Positions 1 to 35,063 of a stretch of DNA of 64,000 nt are shown piece after piece (within the stretch, counting starts at the first letter, position 1; each line of letters opens with the position of its first letter). Below the pieces are notes generated by a model that was not told the origin of the DNA, did no database searches, and saw only the letters and a program-made list of their open reading frames with translations. The position numbers and the translations under genes were made by a program. The stretch comes from Hemicordylus capensis (taxonomy: Eukaryota; Chordata; Lepidosauria; Squamata; Cordylidae), in the NCBI RefSeq assembly GCF_027244095.1, contig NC_069669.1:6102501-6166500 (forward strand). Direction: 5' to 3'.

Positions 1-38
1 TCTTTGAACTCAGCCCCAGTTTCTCTCTTTATTTTTAG

Positions 39-274
39 AGATTATGGTTTTAACAGAAGGAGAGCAGAAGGCTCTTGGTCCTTCAGAGGCTAAAAAGGAA
101 TCAAGCCACTTCCCCACAGCAGCAGAAGCTGCCGACAGTTCCTCAGTACCTCCCTACCCGCCGTCCGAATCCCAATCAAGCAAAGACGTGATGGACAGTC
201 CAGCCAGAAAGCAGCACAAGAGCCGAGTGAAACTGGCCGCCAACTTTTCACTTGCACCTGTCACTAAGCTTTAA
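39..274 (+). CDS. MARF1: Last coding exon of a gene that fits MARF1 (partial)
   Basis: A pyrimidine-rich acceptor (TTTATTTTTAG, AG at 37-38) opens an exon whose first two bases finish a split codon. It then reads Ile, 76 more residues and TAA. The peptide is hydrophilic and Ser/Pro-rich (for example [19 protein letters not shown]), with a basic stretch (RKQHKSRVK) and the C-terminus [13 protein letters not shown]. No folded domain lies in this exon, so the name does not rest on a domain. It rests on position: this gene converges on BMERB1, as MARF1 (a meiosis and oocyte RNA-regulating protein with NYN and LOTUS domains) does in human. The ATG at 44 is an internal methionine, not a start. Upstream exons lie outside the window. 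Confidence 0.7.
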
Positions 275-2440
275 ACTTTATATTGTGGTGTGAGAGGCAA
301 CACATTAACTGCACAAATGACAAAGCGGTTGGCTCCCCTTTATATTTTTAATCACAAATCTGGAGAGTCACTTATGTTGGTCGTTACTGACCACCTGCTG
401 TGAGGATTTTGTTAAATATACACTGAATGCATCTGGGCAGATCTTTTATTTGAACCCCGAGCATTTCATAAGAATTTGTTTTACCCTTTTCCCCCCATTC
501 TGTCTAATGTCAGCAAATAGATGAGAACCCCTTGATTCAGAGCTGAATGTTTTTCTGAAACCTCATCAGTGACTTAATCCTACGTACAGCGTGCTATAAA
601 CATATAGCCCGTTTCTAGTTTTAGACAGTATTAATAATCCAGAGTGCAATCTGTCTTGAGCACTTTTTAATGATTAGGTCAGGATAAAGGGTCTTCAAGA
701 CTGAATTGATGAGGGCAAAATGAACAGTGCGATGACTTGTAATTGACTCTTGTCAAATGATGACTGTAGAAGATTATGTTTATTACAAACCCCCTTTTTA
801 AATGCCTTTTGTACCATATATCTTTCCACTGAGGAATCTTGTAGGAAGTTGAGAATATTTTAAGCTTTCCTTTTATGAGCGCTCCAAGTTGGTGCTGATT
901 TGGGTTGAGAAGAAAGTCTTGGTTGCCGTGCATTTTGAACTAAACTTTGAGATGCTGCTTGCTTGCATCTGCTGATGAGATTACTGGCAGTATTGATCTT
1001 TCAAAAATATGCATGTAAATGCATAAATTATGAATCACAACAAGGAGCTTTTTAAGACAGAAGGGGATGGTGGTACTTCCACTGCACAGAAGTTTAAGCA
1101 GGAGGTGGGAATGCCAAGGTTACAGGGCTTAACCTTGTTTTCTGGTTTTTAAATGTGTAGTAAATGGGGAAGCTTAATTTGAGTTCTGTTTTTTAACTGT
1201 GTCTTGTTTTTATTCTGTTCACTTCTAGTGTTGAAAAACTGCTTTTTTTTCCACACACACACCCCACAATTTCTGTAGTGGCATTTTTGTTGGCTTTCAG
1301 GAAGTCCAGCCCGTAAGAAGGCAAGTCAGTGGAGTCCTTTTACTTTCTTTTATAGAAAGCGAATTCTGACCGAAGCTTTTATACCCATGTTGGGTAAACT
1401 TGGCGCTTACAATGGGTTGTATTTGCCAGGCAAACTATTCTTACTGCTTGTAAAAAAGGAAAGAACCTGTACCAAAGGTTTCCACTGGCTGAAAGCAGGT
1501 ATATGTTGGCAGCAATTATATTTTGTAATGTATAAAGAAAGCAAAAAGTAGGCTTGGATTTCACAGCCAGCAACTGGAAAATGTCACTTAATGGCTATAG
1601 ACAACTTGTTTTAAAAAATGGATTTTGTTTTTTAAAAAAGCTTTTAAACAAAGCCAAGAGTTAACAGTCCTAAACATATAGCCATTCTGAATGCAGAGAA
1701 ACACTGGAAGTTTTTCTGAGATCATAAGACACAGTGCGTTTTCAGGTCCTTACATTTCCTCTAGAGACATGGGGTTTATAGGAATTGCTATTTTTTTATA
1801 AAGAATTGTTTAACTATTTCATGAATTGTGAGAACATCTTTCCTTCATGTTTATGTATAGACTGCATAACATAAACACCCAATCACCTTCTGTTGTGTGC
1901 AGAAATGGTCATCATTTTTTGGAGCTGTAATTACAAGTCATCTAAAACCACTTGGTAGGCCAAGTTTAGATGGAAGGTAGAAAAGAGGTAATACTGATAC
2001 GTACTTGAATACAGATGTATTCTGTCATCTGTAGAGGGTGAGAAATCTTTCCGGATTCATGTATAACTCTGAATCAATTTGCTGTTTGAAAGCTGCAGAA
2101 TACCCTTTGGAGAAGTTTGTTTTCATAGTGTGAGACCGACTAATTCAATTTTCTTTATTAAGAGGCTTGATGAAATAATGTGGCTTTATTGATTTGAAAA
2201 GAATTACGACAATGAAATTATTTCATTTACAACTTACTGATGTTTGATTCTTGAATTTTTTTTTAAAAAGTATAACTGAAACCCTCAATGTATGCACTTT
2301 CTCTCTCTCTGGATGGGATAGCAGGGGAGAGAACCAGCACTCTCTCAATTGTCTACTTTATTCGAACACTCTTGTGGTTCAAGTGCTGTTTTGTGTGTTG
2401 GGACCAAAACCTTGTCAATAAAAATTTCAAGCAAGCATGG
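275..2440 (+). other. MARF1: 3'UTR of the MARF1-like gene
   Basis: About 2.1 kb of AT-rich sequence follows the stop codon. I recognise no SINE or MITE in it, in sharp contrast to everything after about 2.8 kb, as expected if it is constrained transcribed sequence. A canonical AATAAA at 2417-2422 follows a T/G-rich tract and is the best end point. The cleavage position is inferred. Confidence 0.6.
2417..2422 (+). promoter_or_regulatory. Polyadenylation signal AATAAA
   Basis: Canonical hexamer in the context GTCAATAAAAATTTC, at the edge between repeat-free 3'UTR and repeat-containing intergenic DNA. It is the best candidate poly(A) signal of the MARF1-like gene. Confidence 0.55.
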
Positions 2441-3138
2441 AAGTTTTTTCTTTCTTTCCTTCCTGTAACATTAAATAATATAGAGCCAACTTCCAGACTG
2501 ACCAAGACCTACTGAAATCAGTTGGACACTGTATAATGTTTGGGTTTTTTTATACAAATAGACAGGTTGAGCACTGGATGAAATTGGAAATAGTAGAACA
2601 TCCTTAAATGTTAACAGGTTATACTGGAGAGCCCCAACTCTGTATCTGTGTGTGGCATAGTGATGGATTTCTTGTGTGAGTTTGAGGACTACTCATGTGC
2701 AAATTTGATATAGCACCAAGTAGGTATAAAAGCTGGCAGCTGTGTATATAAGCTCTAGGATCATAGGAAGTCTTTCCCAGTCCTATAAAGAACTGCCACT
2801 GATTGAACCTGGGGCTTTCCATGTAGTCACCCAACCAAGGCAGACCCTGCTTAGCAAAAGGAATAGTTTGCCAAAGTCATAGACAATGTGTTTCCATGCT
2901 TCCTCCTGCCAGTGCAGTCATTGGGCCTAATTTCCCAGCTGGCTTCATTGTCTTCTGCGTTCTCTTGGAGAGAACAAAGAAAATGTCCAGTGGACAATGA
3001 AGTTTTCTTGGGGGGTGGGGGGAGAGGCTAGCCAGGTGGCTCTCAGGGGTTGGGTGGCTTGGATTCTTTGAACCATCTGCCCTATTATAGCTCCACCCCT
3101 AACTGGAGGTTTTGTGTTTAATATAACAGAGTAAAAAC

Positions 3139-3250
3139 ACCGTGGTGATTGGGCAGTGGGGATTCCATATGCAGACAGGGAGGAGGAGCCTGTTGCACCG
3201 TGGTGATTGGGCAGTGGGGATTCCATATGTGGATGAGGAGCCTGTGATGG
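3139..3250. repeat. Two-copy tandem duplication, 58-bp period
   Basis: CACCGTGGTGATTGGGCAGT starts at 3139 and again at 3197, and the match extends through GGGGATTCCATATG in both copies. The ends of the units (GAGGAGCCTGT) also match, while the middles have diverged. Confidence 0.85.
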
Positions 3251-4129
3251 TTAAGGTCAGTTGGAATGCAACTGTTACTGGTCCGACGATGTGCTTGGTT
3301 GTAACTCTGTGCAAAAGAGAGAAGAATCATCTTTATTTCAAACGGGGATAAGTCCTTGGTGGCATCCCGTGGAGTAGTCACAAATTCAGAAGTGACAGGT
3401 GCTCTCCATGATGGCACTCACTGCCACGTCCACCAGGACAGCCACGCCCCATAGCCACGGCCACACCCTCCACTTCGATAGATGCAATAATCGGGGGGTT
3501 AATCTGGTTACAAGAAATCAAGGAGAGTTCCCTAATCCAACCAAACTTGAATCCCTGTGTGGTTATTCACCCAGAAGAGCAGTCTGAATTGTCAGGCTCA
3601 AAGAGTAGAGGATACTCCTTGAAGTAGAAGGCCAGAAGGATGGTCATAAAATCAATTGCATTTTGCAACGCAGTTATGTAACAAACCGTTGGAATAGCAA
3701 GAGCGGTGTATTATTTCCATTCAGAATGCCAAGGGCGTTGCATCCCTGCTGAGGCCCTGGAAGGGAAAAGTACCAGGACTGCAGGCCTGCACCACTGGTG
3801 GTATCATTTACTGTCAATCCCTATGTGAAGATACAAAGATTGTTGTGTATTGAGATGACACAACTGCCCTGAGATGTCTGAGGGATCAGGGTGTGTGCCG
3901 AACGTTTCCTCAAGAAGTGGCTGGTTCTCCAGCTATAAATGTCTCAAAACCACAAGGTGAAGTGTCACAGAAGCCGTCCCCTTGCCCCCGGCTATTGTGA
4001 TAACACAGATAAATTGTGGGCTGTGATTATATGGTTGGAAAAATGTATTCCGAACAGTCTATGGATTTTGCAGGTTTCCCATGTATTGTGCCAAAGTTTT
4101 TCTGAAAACTGAGTGACTGGAGTTAGTTA

Positions 4130-4600
4130 ATGCTAAGTGTGGACCCACAACAAAATATTACAATGTATCCTTGGTATGCATGTGTTACCTGAGCATGATG
4201 AATGTTTTAGGTACCATTCCCCCACTCAGGAGCAGAAGGAATTGTGACTATCTTGAGGGAGTATTCTGCAAGCTGAGAAAATCCTCTGTTTTGTTCAGGC
4301 CGTTCTTCCTTGCCACTGAGTTCCATTAGCCCCACCCACCTGGTTGTCTGTTAACTGACCACTGAGTCTGTGAACATTCTGCTCCATGGGATTACATTGA
4401 GGGCAATCTGAAGGATTTTTTGCCTCTGTAGATTTTTTTGCCCCCTTTTTCAGGTTTTTGTGAACCCGACATGTCTATCCCCAAATCTGCTGGTGCCTCC
4501 TCCTCACCCACAATGGTGGGTATGCATCCATAAGAATCATAACAGTTCCAACTCTTTTGGAAACAGATATAAGATTAATTCAGTAGCATCCCTTGTAGGG
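4130..4600 (+). repeat. Dispersed repeat, copy 1 (unclassified)
   Basis: It aligns end to end by eye with 42560-43000. Shared landmarks in the same order are TGGTATGCAT.TGTTACCTGAG, GAGGGAGTATTCT..AAGCTGAGAAA, CACTGAGTTCCATTAGC, TTGTCTGTTAACTG and TCTTTTGGAAA.AGA. Divergence looks like roughly 20-25%. I see no protein domain and cannot assign a class. An old LTR is one possibility, without gag, pol or env support. Confidence 0.6.
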
Positions 4601-5394
4601 TTGCCAAGTCTGACTGAAGCTATTTGTGGGGTGGGGGTTCCCCAATATGAAGCCAATTAAAATCTCTGGGATTGCTTTCAAGATTCTCTTGATTTTCATC
4701 TTATTGTGCTTTTTTTAAAAAAAAAAAACTAGAATTCCCATGAACCACCAATGTACTGCAGATGCATAAAGCAAAAATGCTCTGTTAATGCTTTTGGCAC
4801 CAGTAATTTGTGTTTACAGCATCCTGAACAGGCATCGTGGCCTTGATCTCAGATGATAGCCAGGACTCAGATCCCAAGTGAGACACCATAGCAAGGTCAC
4901 TGCCAATCACCATCGTCAGAGAAATCCTGTGTGGACGGCTGCAAGTAGAGCGTCAGCGGCACGGTCTATTTACAATATTTATTAATATACTGATGGTTGC
5001 TAAAAGTAGCAAACATGCCAGTTTTCTGAATGCTACCTGCTAAGGGGGGGGAAATGTGAAACGCATCCTATACACACAGACTATTCACACGGCTATTCTA
5101 CAGGCTACTTGGTATGATTTTCCTAGTTCACCGCTGGCATAGGGTTGGAGGTTTCTCTAAAGATTGGCACTGCCTGTTAGTCGCACATGGGCGGGTTCAA
5201 TCATCACACAGAACCGGGGTTTCATTCGTCTGACTGTGGCTGGTCTGAATGTTTGAGCCTGTGCCAGTCAAAAAACTGTGGTTTATTTGGGGCACAATCT
5301 GAACTCAAGACTTGAAGAAGGTTGATTTGTCCTAACAGTGATCTCATGTAATGTTTAAACCCACCAGAGGTGGCCCTTTCATGAGGCAAGGTGA

Positions 5395-5545
5395 TGTGGT
5401 CACCTTGGGTGGCAGATTATTGAGGTAAGAGGGGAACAGCAGCAAGAGAGGAATGCCTCCTTCTCCTGCGTGTGGGTTTCCCAGATGCTGTATTAGATGG
5501 GCCTTGGGCCTGATCTAGCAGGGCTGTTCTTATGTTCTTAGCCTT
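5395..5545 (+). mobile_element. CR1-type retroposon 3' end
   Basis: It ends GGGCCTTGGGCCTGATCTAG followed by CAGGGCTGTTCTTATG and TTCTTA. The 8-bp terminal repeat TTCTTATG is typical of CR1-mobilised elements. Reverse-orientation relatives lie at 44089 and 47471. Confidence 0.6.
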
Positions 5546-6371
5546 CCCTCCTCCCCTATACCACTTCCAAAGTTTTCAAGGATCAGTTTTGAAAGGAAGC
5601 TGGCCCTCATCAGAAGTATGGGGCAAGGCATTTGATACCTTGCCTCAGGTATCTCCATCATTGGGCCATCCCTGGGACCCACAGCTGTGATTTACTCTCA
5701 GTTTGTTGCTGTAGCTCTGTCCTTACACGGCTCTCACCTAGAGCAAGGCAAGTCTAGATCATGGGAGGCAAGGAGAAGGGGAGGGCAGGAACTGAACAAA
5801 CCAAGATTTGGAGATTGTCTTCAGGTGCCAATCCAGGCTTGTTAAATAAACCTTAGTTTAAACAAACCATGGTTCTGTGCAATGTCTGAGCCTGCCTTAT
5901 GTGTACTGTGTTGACTCAAAAAGAAGATGACTCTGAATTTAAGACGACCCCCTTAAAAATAGAGGCTAAATATAGGTTATACCTGTATTTACCTGAAATG
6001 AAAAGGACTCTGAATATGATGAGACCCCACCCCACACACCAAATTTCTAACTTCAAAGAGCCTGGAAGTGGGGGGGACCTAGTCTTGCATTCAGGTAAAT
6101 CTGGTAACTGATTACAAGTCCTCCCTGTTCTCTGAATATAGTTATACTTGGATAAATTCCTCGTCTTATCTAGGCATGCTCGCTGTGTGATCCATGCAAC
6201 AGTGAAGGAGTCACCAACTGGTACATTCATCACATAACAGCTACTGTAAAAACCGTACAGTAAAATTCAACGATCAAGACTGTTGGATGCTTTACGGCCT
6301 TTTCCCTCTGCAGTTTTCATCCCTTGGACCGGTGTTTTGAAGAGGAGGGGGAGTGCTGGAAGAGGACGGAG

Positions 6372-29220
<22,849 letters not shown>

Positions 29221-29634
29221 GGGACCAACATGCCGTAGTGGGGCTGGGCACGGCAGCCCTCCCGGGAGGGCCTGGGGTCTCCAAGGGTCCGCATCTGGCT
29301 CCACGGGATTCTTGGAAAGCAAGCCTAGGCAGGTTTCAATGGCTGGAGATGGGGAAAGATGTTGGGAACAAGGCTGGGATCAAAGGAATCTCCAGGGACT
29401 CAGAGCATCTTTAGTGAGGATTGTCAGCCCTATATTTCTGCTGCATTGGGGGTGGGTTGGCTTTTGGTGTTTGGGTGGGTTAGTAGCCGAGGGCTGTGGC
29501 CAAAGATCAGGGGTGGAACATCTGCTGCACATGCAGAAGGTCTCCGCTTCAATTCCCATCACTCTTTCTCCAGCTAAGGACGGTACCCATGAAGACTCCT
29601 GCTTGAAACCTTGGAGAAGCCAGATAGTGTGGCC

Positions 29635-29775
29635 CAGGGGTTCGCAACCTGCGGTGCTCCAGATGTTGCTGGACTACCAAACCCATCATCCCCAACCACA
29701 ATAGAGTGTCGCTGGGGGTGAGGAGGGTTGTTGCTCAGCAACATCTGGAGTACTACAGGTTGGGAACCCTGCCCT
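29635..29775. mobile_element. hAT-like palindromic MITE inside SINE-A remains
   Basis: CCAGGGGTTCGCAACCTGCG and GTACTACAGGTTGGGAACCC form the ends, with TGCTCCAGATGTTGCTGG / CAGCAACATCTGGAGTAC inside. A SINE-A piece (GCTTGAAACCTTGGAGAAGC) precedes it and GGTGTAGACCATAG follows. Confidence 0.65.
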
Positions 29776-30124
29776 GGTGTAGACCATAGCGAGGGCATGC
29801 ACACAATCAACAACTGTGTTCTATCCGGTTTGGGGAGCTGTGTATGCTCCCAATTTTTGGTTGTGTGGAAGACAGGTAGGAGGAAAACCTGGGGAGAAGT
29901 GGTGGTGTGGAAGCAAAGTAGGAGGAAAACCTGGGTACCTTACTTCCACACAACCAGAAACTGGGAGCACACAGAGCTCCCAAACCTGGGTAGAAAGAAC
30001 ACCATTTTTTACCGTGTGAATGACCTCACTGAGTTAGATGGACCAAGGATCTGATTCGATATATGGTAGCTCCCTATGTCTTTGGGGATGGGGCTGTAAC
30101 TCAGTCAAGCATCTGTCAAGCATC

Positions 30125-30437
30125 TAAAGGGAGGGGAGCTGGTCTTGTGGTAGCAAGCATGACTTGTCCCCTTAGCTAAGCAGGGTCCACCCTGGCTGCA
30201 TACAAATGGGAGACTAGAAGTGTGAGCACTGTAAGATATTCCTCTTCTTAGGGGATGGAACCACTCTGGGAAGAGCAGAAGGTTCCACATTCTCTCCCTG
30301 GCAGCATCTCCAAGATAGGGCTGAGAGAGATTCCTGCCTGCAGCCTTGAAGAAGCCGCTGCCAGTCTGTGTAGAGCCAATACTGAGCTAGATGGACCTAT
30401 GGTCTGACTCAGTATATGGCAGCTTCCTATGTTCCTA
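30125..30437 (+). mobile_element. SINE-A, long form, nearly complete
   Basis: Head GGGGAGCTGGTCTTGTGGTA, 5S-like TTAGCTAAGCAGGGTCCACC and AATGGGAGACTAG, then the tRNA-derived middle, ending CAGCTTCCTATGTTCCTATG. The doubled TTCCTATG 8-mer at the end suggests CR1-type mobilisation. Confidence 0.85.
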
Positions 30438-30559
30438 TGAGTTAACATGTCTTGTTCATCTTGTTTCCTCATCTAATTCACATAACTGCAGCCTCCTTCT
30501 CTTGAAGGGGCTCTTCCCTCCCTCACGACCCCTCTCTTCGCAGACCCCTATGAGGAAAG

Positions 30560-30960
30560 TCCTATGAGTTAAGGTTGAAAAAGCTGAGTAGGTTTAGCCT
30601 GGAGAACAGAAGAGAAGATCTGATACCCGTCTTCAAATATCTGACAGCTGCCACACAGAAGAAGCAACAGACTGGTTCTCTGTTGCTCCTGAGAAAAGGA
30701 CTGGCCTAGAACCAGTGGTTTGAACTTACAAGGAAGCAGGTTTAGGCTAGACATTAGGAAGAATGCCCTAGCTGTAAAACTTGTTCAACAGTGGAACAGT
30801 TTGCCACATGAAGGGATGGGCTTTCCTTTGCAGGAGGGTTTCAAACAAAAGCTGGGCAGCTATCCGACGCCGGGGAAACTGTAGGAGATCCCAGCACTTG
30901 GACCAGAAGACCCCTCAAGGTACCTTCCAACTCTAATATTCAGTGATTCTATCATTCTCT
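30560..30960 (+). mobile_element. CR1-type LINE 3' end
   Basis: It runs from GAAAAAGCTGAGTAGGTTTA to ACCTTCCAACTCTAATATTC AGTGATTCTATCATTCT. The end CTTCCAACTCT..GATTCTAT is the classic CR1 terminus. It parallels 16470-16930. Confidence 0.8.
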
Positions 30961-31518
30961 CCTACTAGCCTTAGCCCCCTGATGATGTTAATCTGCCCCT
31001 GATTGTGGCTATTCTGTAGTTCATGGTTAACCCCTCTGCCCAAGTTCAGAGGCACTCTGCTCTTTTATTTACAATTTCCAAAGATGGACTTTCAATCTGA
31101 AGAGGCAGCAGGATGAATAGCAGAACCTTATGTGTACAGAATGTTGCCCCACTGTGTCCAATGAGACTACTCCTAAGTAAGCCTGCATTGGATTGCAGCC
31201 TAAGTCCTGGGGAGCCATGGTCTGAGTAAACCCTATTAATTACGTCCTCCCTTGATCAGAACAACAAAAAAATTTATCTGCTAGTTCATACGCACACATA
31301 CCATCTGTCCAAATTCATTACTGACCTATTTGCCAATGTGACTGTAAAGCCAAATGGAAGGCTATTTTATCATCATCTGATGATAATTATCAAAGGATTC
31401 GTTCATGCAGTTATTTTTGCCACTGATATTTTTCTGTGTGTGATTGATTCCCACAATTACAGCACTATCTTTCAGTGCCACGTCTACAGCAGACGTCACA
31501 ACGACGTACAGAACTTTG

Positions 31519-31733
31519 TATTTATTTTTCCATCTATCTTCTGCTCTTCTTCCAAGGAGCCCAGAGCGGTGAACATGGTTAAGTTCATCCTCTCAACAAC
31601 CCTGTGAGGTAGGTTTGGCTGAGAGAGAAGTGACTGACCCAGAATCACCCAGTGAGTTTCATGCCTGAACGAGGATTTGAACCTGGGTCTTCTTGGTCCT
31701 AGTCCAACACTCTAACCACTACACCACCTTGGA
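31519..31733 (-). mobile_element. Sauria SINE
   Basis: Antisense, nearly complete: AAGGAGCCCAGAGCGGTGAA, ACAACCCTGTGAGGTAGG, GAATCACCCAGTGAGTTTCA, and the reversed tRNA head CCTAGTCCAACACTCTAACC. Confidence 0.88.
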
Positions 31734-31931
31734 ATTCTCATGCTCTCACAGCTAAAGGACTGATGAGCAAGCGAAAACACCAGTTACCCCCATGTAAGGC
31801 TTGCTGTCATAAGAAAGGAGAGGATGTCCACGGGGGTGTTGGGTGGAAAGTATGGTGTGAGTTCTGAGCAAACAATATTGCTAGGCTGCCTCAGTTTCCC
31901 TACTTTCCTGTCCCTGTCTGGAGGTCAAGGC

Positions 31932-32135
31932 ATAGGAACATAGGAAGCTGCCATATACTGACTCAGACCATTGGTCCATCTAGCTCAGAATTGTCTGCAC
32001 AGGCTGGCAGCAGCTTCTCCAAGGTCGCAGGCAGGAGGGAGGGAATGTGGAACCTTCTGCATGCAAGCCTGCAGAGGAATATCTTACAGTGCAAACACGT
32101 AGTCTCACATTCATAGAAAGGGGGACAATTCTGAC
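31932..32135 (-). mobile_element. SINE-A with internal deletion
   Basis: AACATAGGAAGCTGCCATAT to GGCAGGAGGGAGGGAATGTG then GCATGCAAGCC, joined directly to GAATATCTTACAGTGCAAAC. Parts of the middle and the 5S-like head are missing. Confidence 0.7.
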
Positions 32136-33976
32136 CTGTGATTCCCTCTGGTTTGCAAGATTCCTTTGGACTGTTTTAGGGAACCCAAGGCTTGACAAAC
32201 AACTTAACTGATAATCTTTGCACAGTCAGAGGGAAAAAAGGCCAGACAGTGCTGTGAGTCACAAGCAAAGTAGCAGGTGGCGATGTGATTTTACAGCTAA
32301 TTTGGGGGGATGAGTGGATGGCTAGTTGCTGGGGTGGGCTGGACTGATTCACCAGGAGCCTGGAAGCACTCCCGTGTGGGAGGAAGCCGGGAGGCCATCT
32401 GGGGAGGATGGAAGAGAGGTGAAGGATACACAGCAGACAACTCGGTTTCATTTAGGGTTGCCAACTGTCCCTCATTATGCAGCACGTTCCTCATTTCAGA
32501 GATGAAATGTTGGTCCCTATAGTGACAGCATTTGTCCCTCATTTATTCAATAGCATATAATTCAACTACATATACATCAATGATACTCAGGCTCTTGATT
32601 ACCATAGCATACACCTCCCAGCCCCCGCTCCTCTGGCCAGCCCCCCCCCCCCCACAAGCTTGTGTCCCTCATTCTGGAACTTGTGTCCCTCATTCTGGCA
32701 ATGAAATGTTGGCAACCCTAGTTTCATTGCATCCAGTCCTCCAGAAATAAAAGCCAACATGCCTTGCTCAGGCTGGAGAGGAGGAATTCGAACAGGCAAC
32801 CTCTGGCTTGATAATCAAATCATTTCCCCGCTGTGCCATTAGGTGGGGCTCTCAGTGGGAGTACTCAGAGCTAATTTTCTGAAGCCTGTCAGTCAGGCTG
32901 GAGGGAGGGGTATGCTGAGCTTCAGCACGTAGCCAGCCAATCAGGAGCAGAGGAGGAGGGGCTTCACCCTCCTCCCTCCCCTTCTGCAGCAGATACATCG
33001 CTGAGGACTCATCGGCTTCAAGCCAGCCATCCTCCTAAGGGGGACAAATAGTGTGGGGAGGCAGGAAGGCTCTGAGCACCCCCCGGAAGCCCTTCAATTA
33101 GCCCTAGAGGTACTAACCCCCTCTGTTGGGAACTCCTGGGCGAACGCAAACATGGAGGCTGGATGTGTAGGCCATCACCACGATCAGCGTCTGGGCCAGC
33201 GAGCAAAGAGAAAATGCACATGCATTAGCTCCCCCTTTCTCGCCTTGCTTCTGTTTATTAAGCCTCATCTCCCTCCTTCGCCTATGTCCTGCCCAATCAG
33301 TTCAGATTAAAACCAGGACTGCTCTATAGAGCCCCTGGACAGCTCAATATCCACTTCAGCCATTATCAATTGAGCTTATAATTCCATGTAGAGTTCTTCA
33401 ATCAATGTCACGGGTCTTCGGCGGCAGCTGACATCCCTGTGGGGATCTGGCTGTGGATATAAAAGCAGGTGATGCATGAAATCGAGCCGGCTGGGCATAT
33501 TTCACTTGATAAATAAATGTGGGACTTGCATCTCCATCATTCAGGTATTAGCAGAGGGACCAAAAGCGGGGGGGGGGGGGGCAACATTGACACACACACA
33601 CACAGATCCTGCACATGAATTATGCAGGTGGTTTGTCAAAGTTCTGAGTACAGGATTGAGTTATTATAACATGTATACCTAGGGAGAGGTGTAAGGAAAA
33701 TGAATGGCGTTTGCTCATGCCTGGTGTGTGTGTGTGTGTGTAAGTGATTGTCTTACTGGAGCTGGGGCGGAGTCTCCCTTTGCTTTGAATTGAGTAGTTA
33801 GCCCAATTTGGTGTGTGTGAATGTGTACCTTTTCCATAGCTAGGGGAGAAGGGGGCCTGTGTTCACCCCTCTCCCCACAGGCCCCTCTGAGTGAGGGAGT
33901 TAATGAAGAAAATAGGGAGGGGTGGATCTGGGGTGTGTGGGTTCTTTGAACCCATCCGTTCAATTATAGCTACACC

Positions 33977-34434
33977 CCTGTGCCTGGTTCACACAACTGT
34001 TTAAATCTAAGTTTAATATGGGTTACCAACGTTAAGAGTGATTGTGTGAACCCATGCCAAGGAGGGAATCTCAGATTCATCTCAGGCCATAAACCAACTT
34101 GACGTAGGTTCACACGAGCTTGCTAATGTTGGTAACCCACATTAAACCTAGGTTTGGACGACTGCATGAACCCGGCTTAAGTGATCCAGGAGATCCACGA
34201 TCAGGTTCTGTGGCTTGAAAAACACATAGGTCTACTTCACACAATCATTTGAATCTTGGTTTAAGTCAGTAACCAGCATTAGCATTATTGTATGAAACCA
34301 TATCATGGTGGGAATCTCACCTTCATCTTGGGACACAACCGAAATTAGTAACCTTAGCGTGGGTTCACACAATCATGCTAATGTCGATTACCAACTTGAA
34401 ACCTAGGCTCAAACAATTGTGTTAACCAAGCCAT
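33977..34434. mobile_element. Two palindromic elements in tandem
   Basis: Element 1 (about 33977-34185) pairs CTGGTTCACACAACTGTTTA and GGGTTACCAACGTTA with the complements TGGTAACCCACATTAAACC and GGTTTGGACGACTGCATGAA. Element 2 (about 34222-34434) repeats the design (TTCACACAATCATTTGAATC against GCTCAAACAATTGTG). Partial relatives lie at 13810-13900 and 14455-14525. Confidence 0.7.
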
Positions 34435-34829
34435 AATGAAAAGTAGTTGCAGAGTGTCCTGGATAAACAAAATAAACCATGGTTCTGTGTGATGTCTGAA
34501 TGCCCTATCTCTTGTTCTCCTGACCCAAATCCCTACACACACCTGTTTCTATTGGTACTGGTAATTTTATCATTGAGAGGAAATAGTGCAGGAGAACTTC
34601 AGTATTGGTGGAAGTTCCGTTCTCCACAATTACCACAGATATGTAAACCATCTATCTCAAGTCACTGGGGCACTGGGATTGCAGGGGTTAGGTTTCTGGA
34701 GGCCTGAAAATTGCCCCTCAAATGGGGGGAGGTTTAAAGGGGCAAAATTAAGTGCCCTACTGTGCTCTTGGGGCCTCCAGCAATGCCCCCAGAAGTCGGA
34801 AATAGTCCTTTTCAAAAGCATTTCCTCAT

Positions 34830-35063
34830 GATTTTTTTTTTGGGGGGGTCAAGTAAATGAGCCACAAAATAGCTCAATTTTACAAAATGTTGGCCTGAAA
34901 TTACCTCTGTGGTCATTTTTGGCTGCCTCCAACCCATGGATACATGGAATTGACCCCAAGTGGGCCAGGTTTTTCATATGTAAGCCAAGGTTAGATGTCA
35001 ATCACTCGACTGCGGATACGTGAAATTGCGGATGGTGGATCCACATATAACGAGGTCTACTTG
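34830..35063 (-). mobile_element. Tigger-like element, end portion
   Basis: The right end CGACTGCGGATACGTGAAAT TGCGGATGGTGGATCC and ATATAACGAGGTCTACTTGA resembles pogo/Tigger ends. The interior shares GGTCATTTTTGGC and GAGCCACAAAAT with 39925-40415. The left boundary is uncertain. Confidence 0.5.

Larger units (their letters stand above)
2441..6371. other. Intergenic region between two convergent 3' ends
   Basis: About 3.9 kb with no supported coding exon. It holds a SINE-A remnant near 2830-2870, a tandem duplication at 3139-3250, a dispersed repeat at about 4130-4600, and a CR1-type 3' end at about 5395-5545 that finishes in TTCTTATGTTCTTA. The 3'UTR of BMERB1 must occupy the right side. 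Minus-strand AATAAA hexamers at 5282-5287 and 4978-4983 are candidate ends, but nothing here decides between them. Confidence 0.6.

Noticed and set aside
3400-5100. Possible old LTR-type element
   Set aside because: A purine run and a repeat shared with 42560-43000 raised the idea, but I see no paired terminal repeats and no gag, pol or env similarity.
30125-30260. 5S rRNA gene
   Set aside because: Only the internal promoter-like part resembles 5S, and it is fused to a tRNA-like unit and repeated throughout the window as a SINE.
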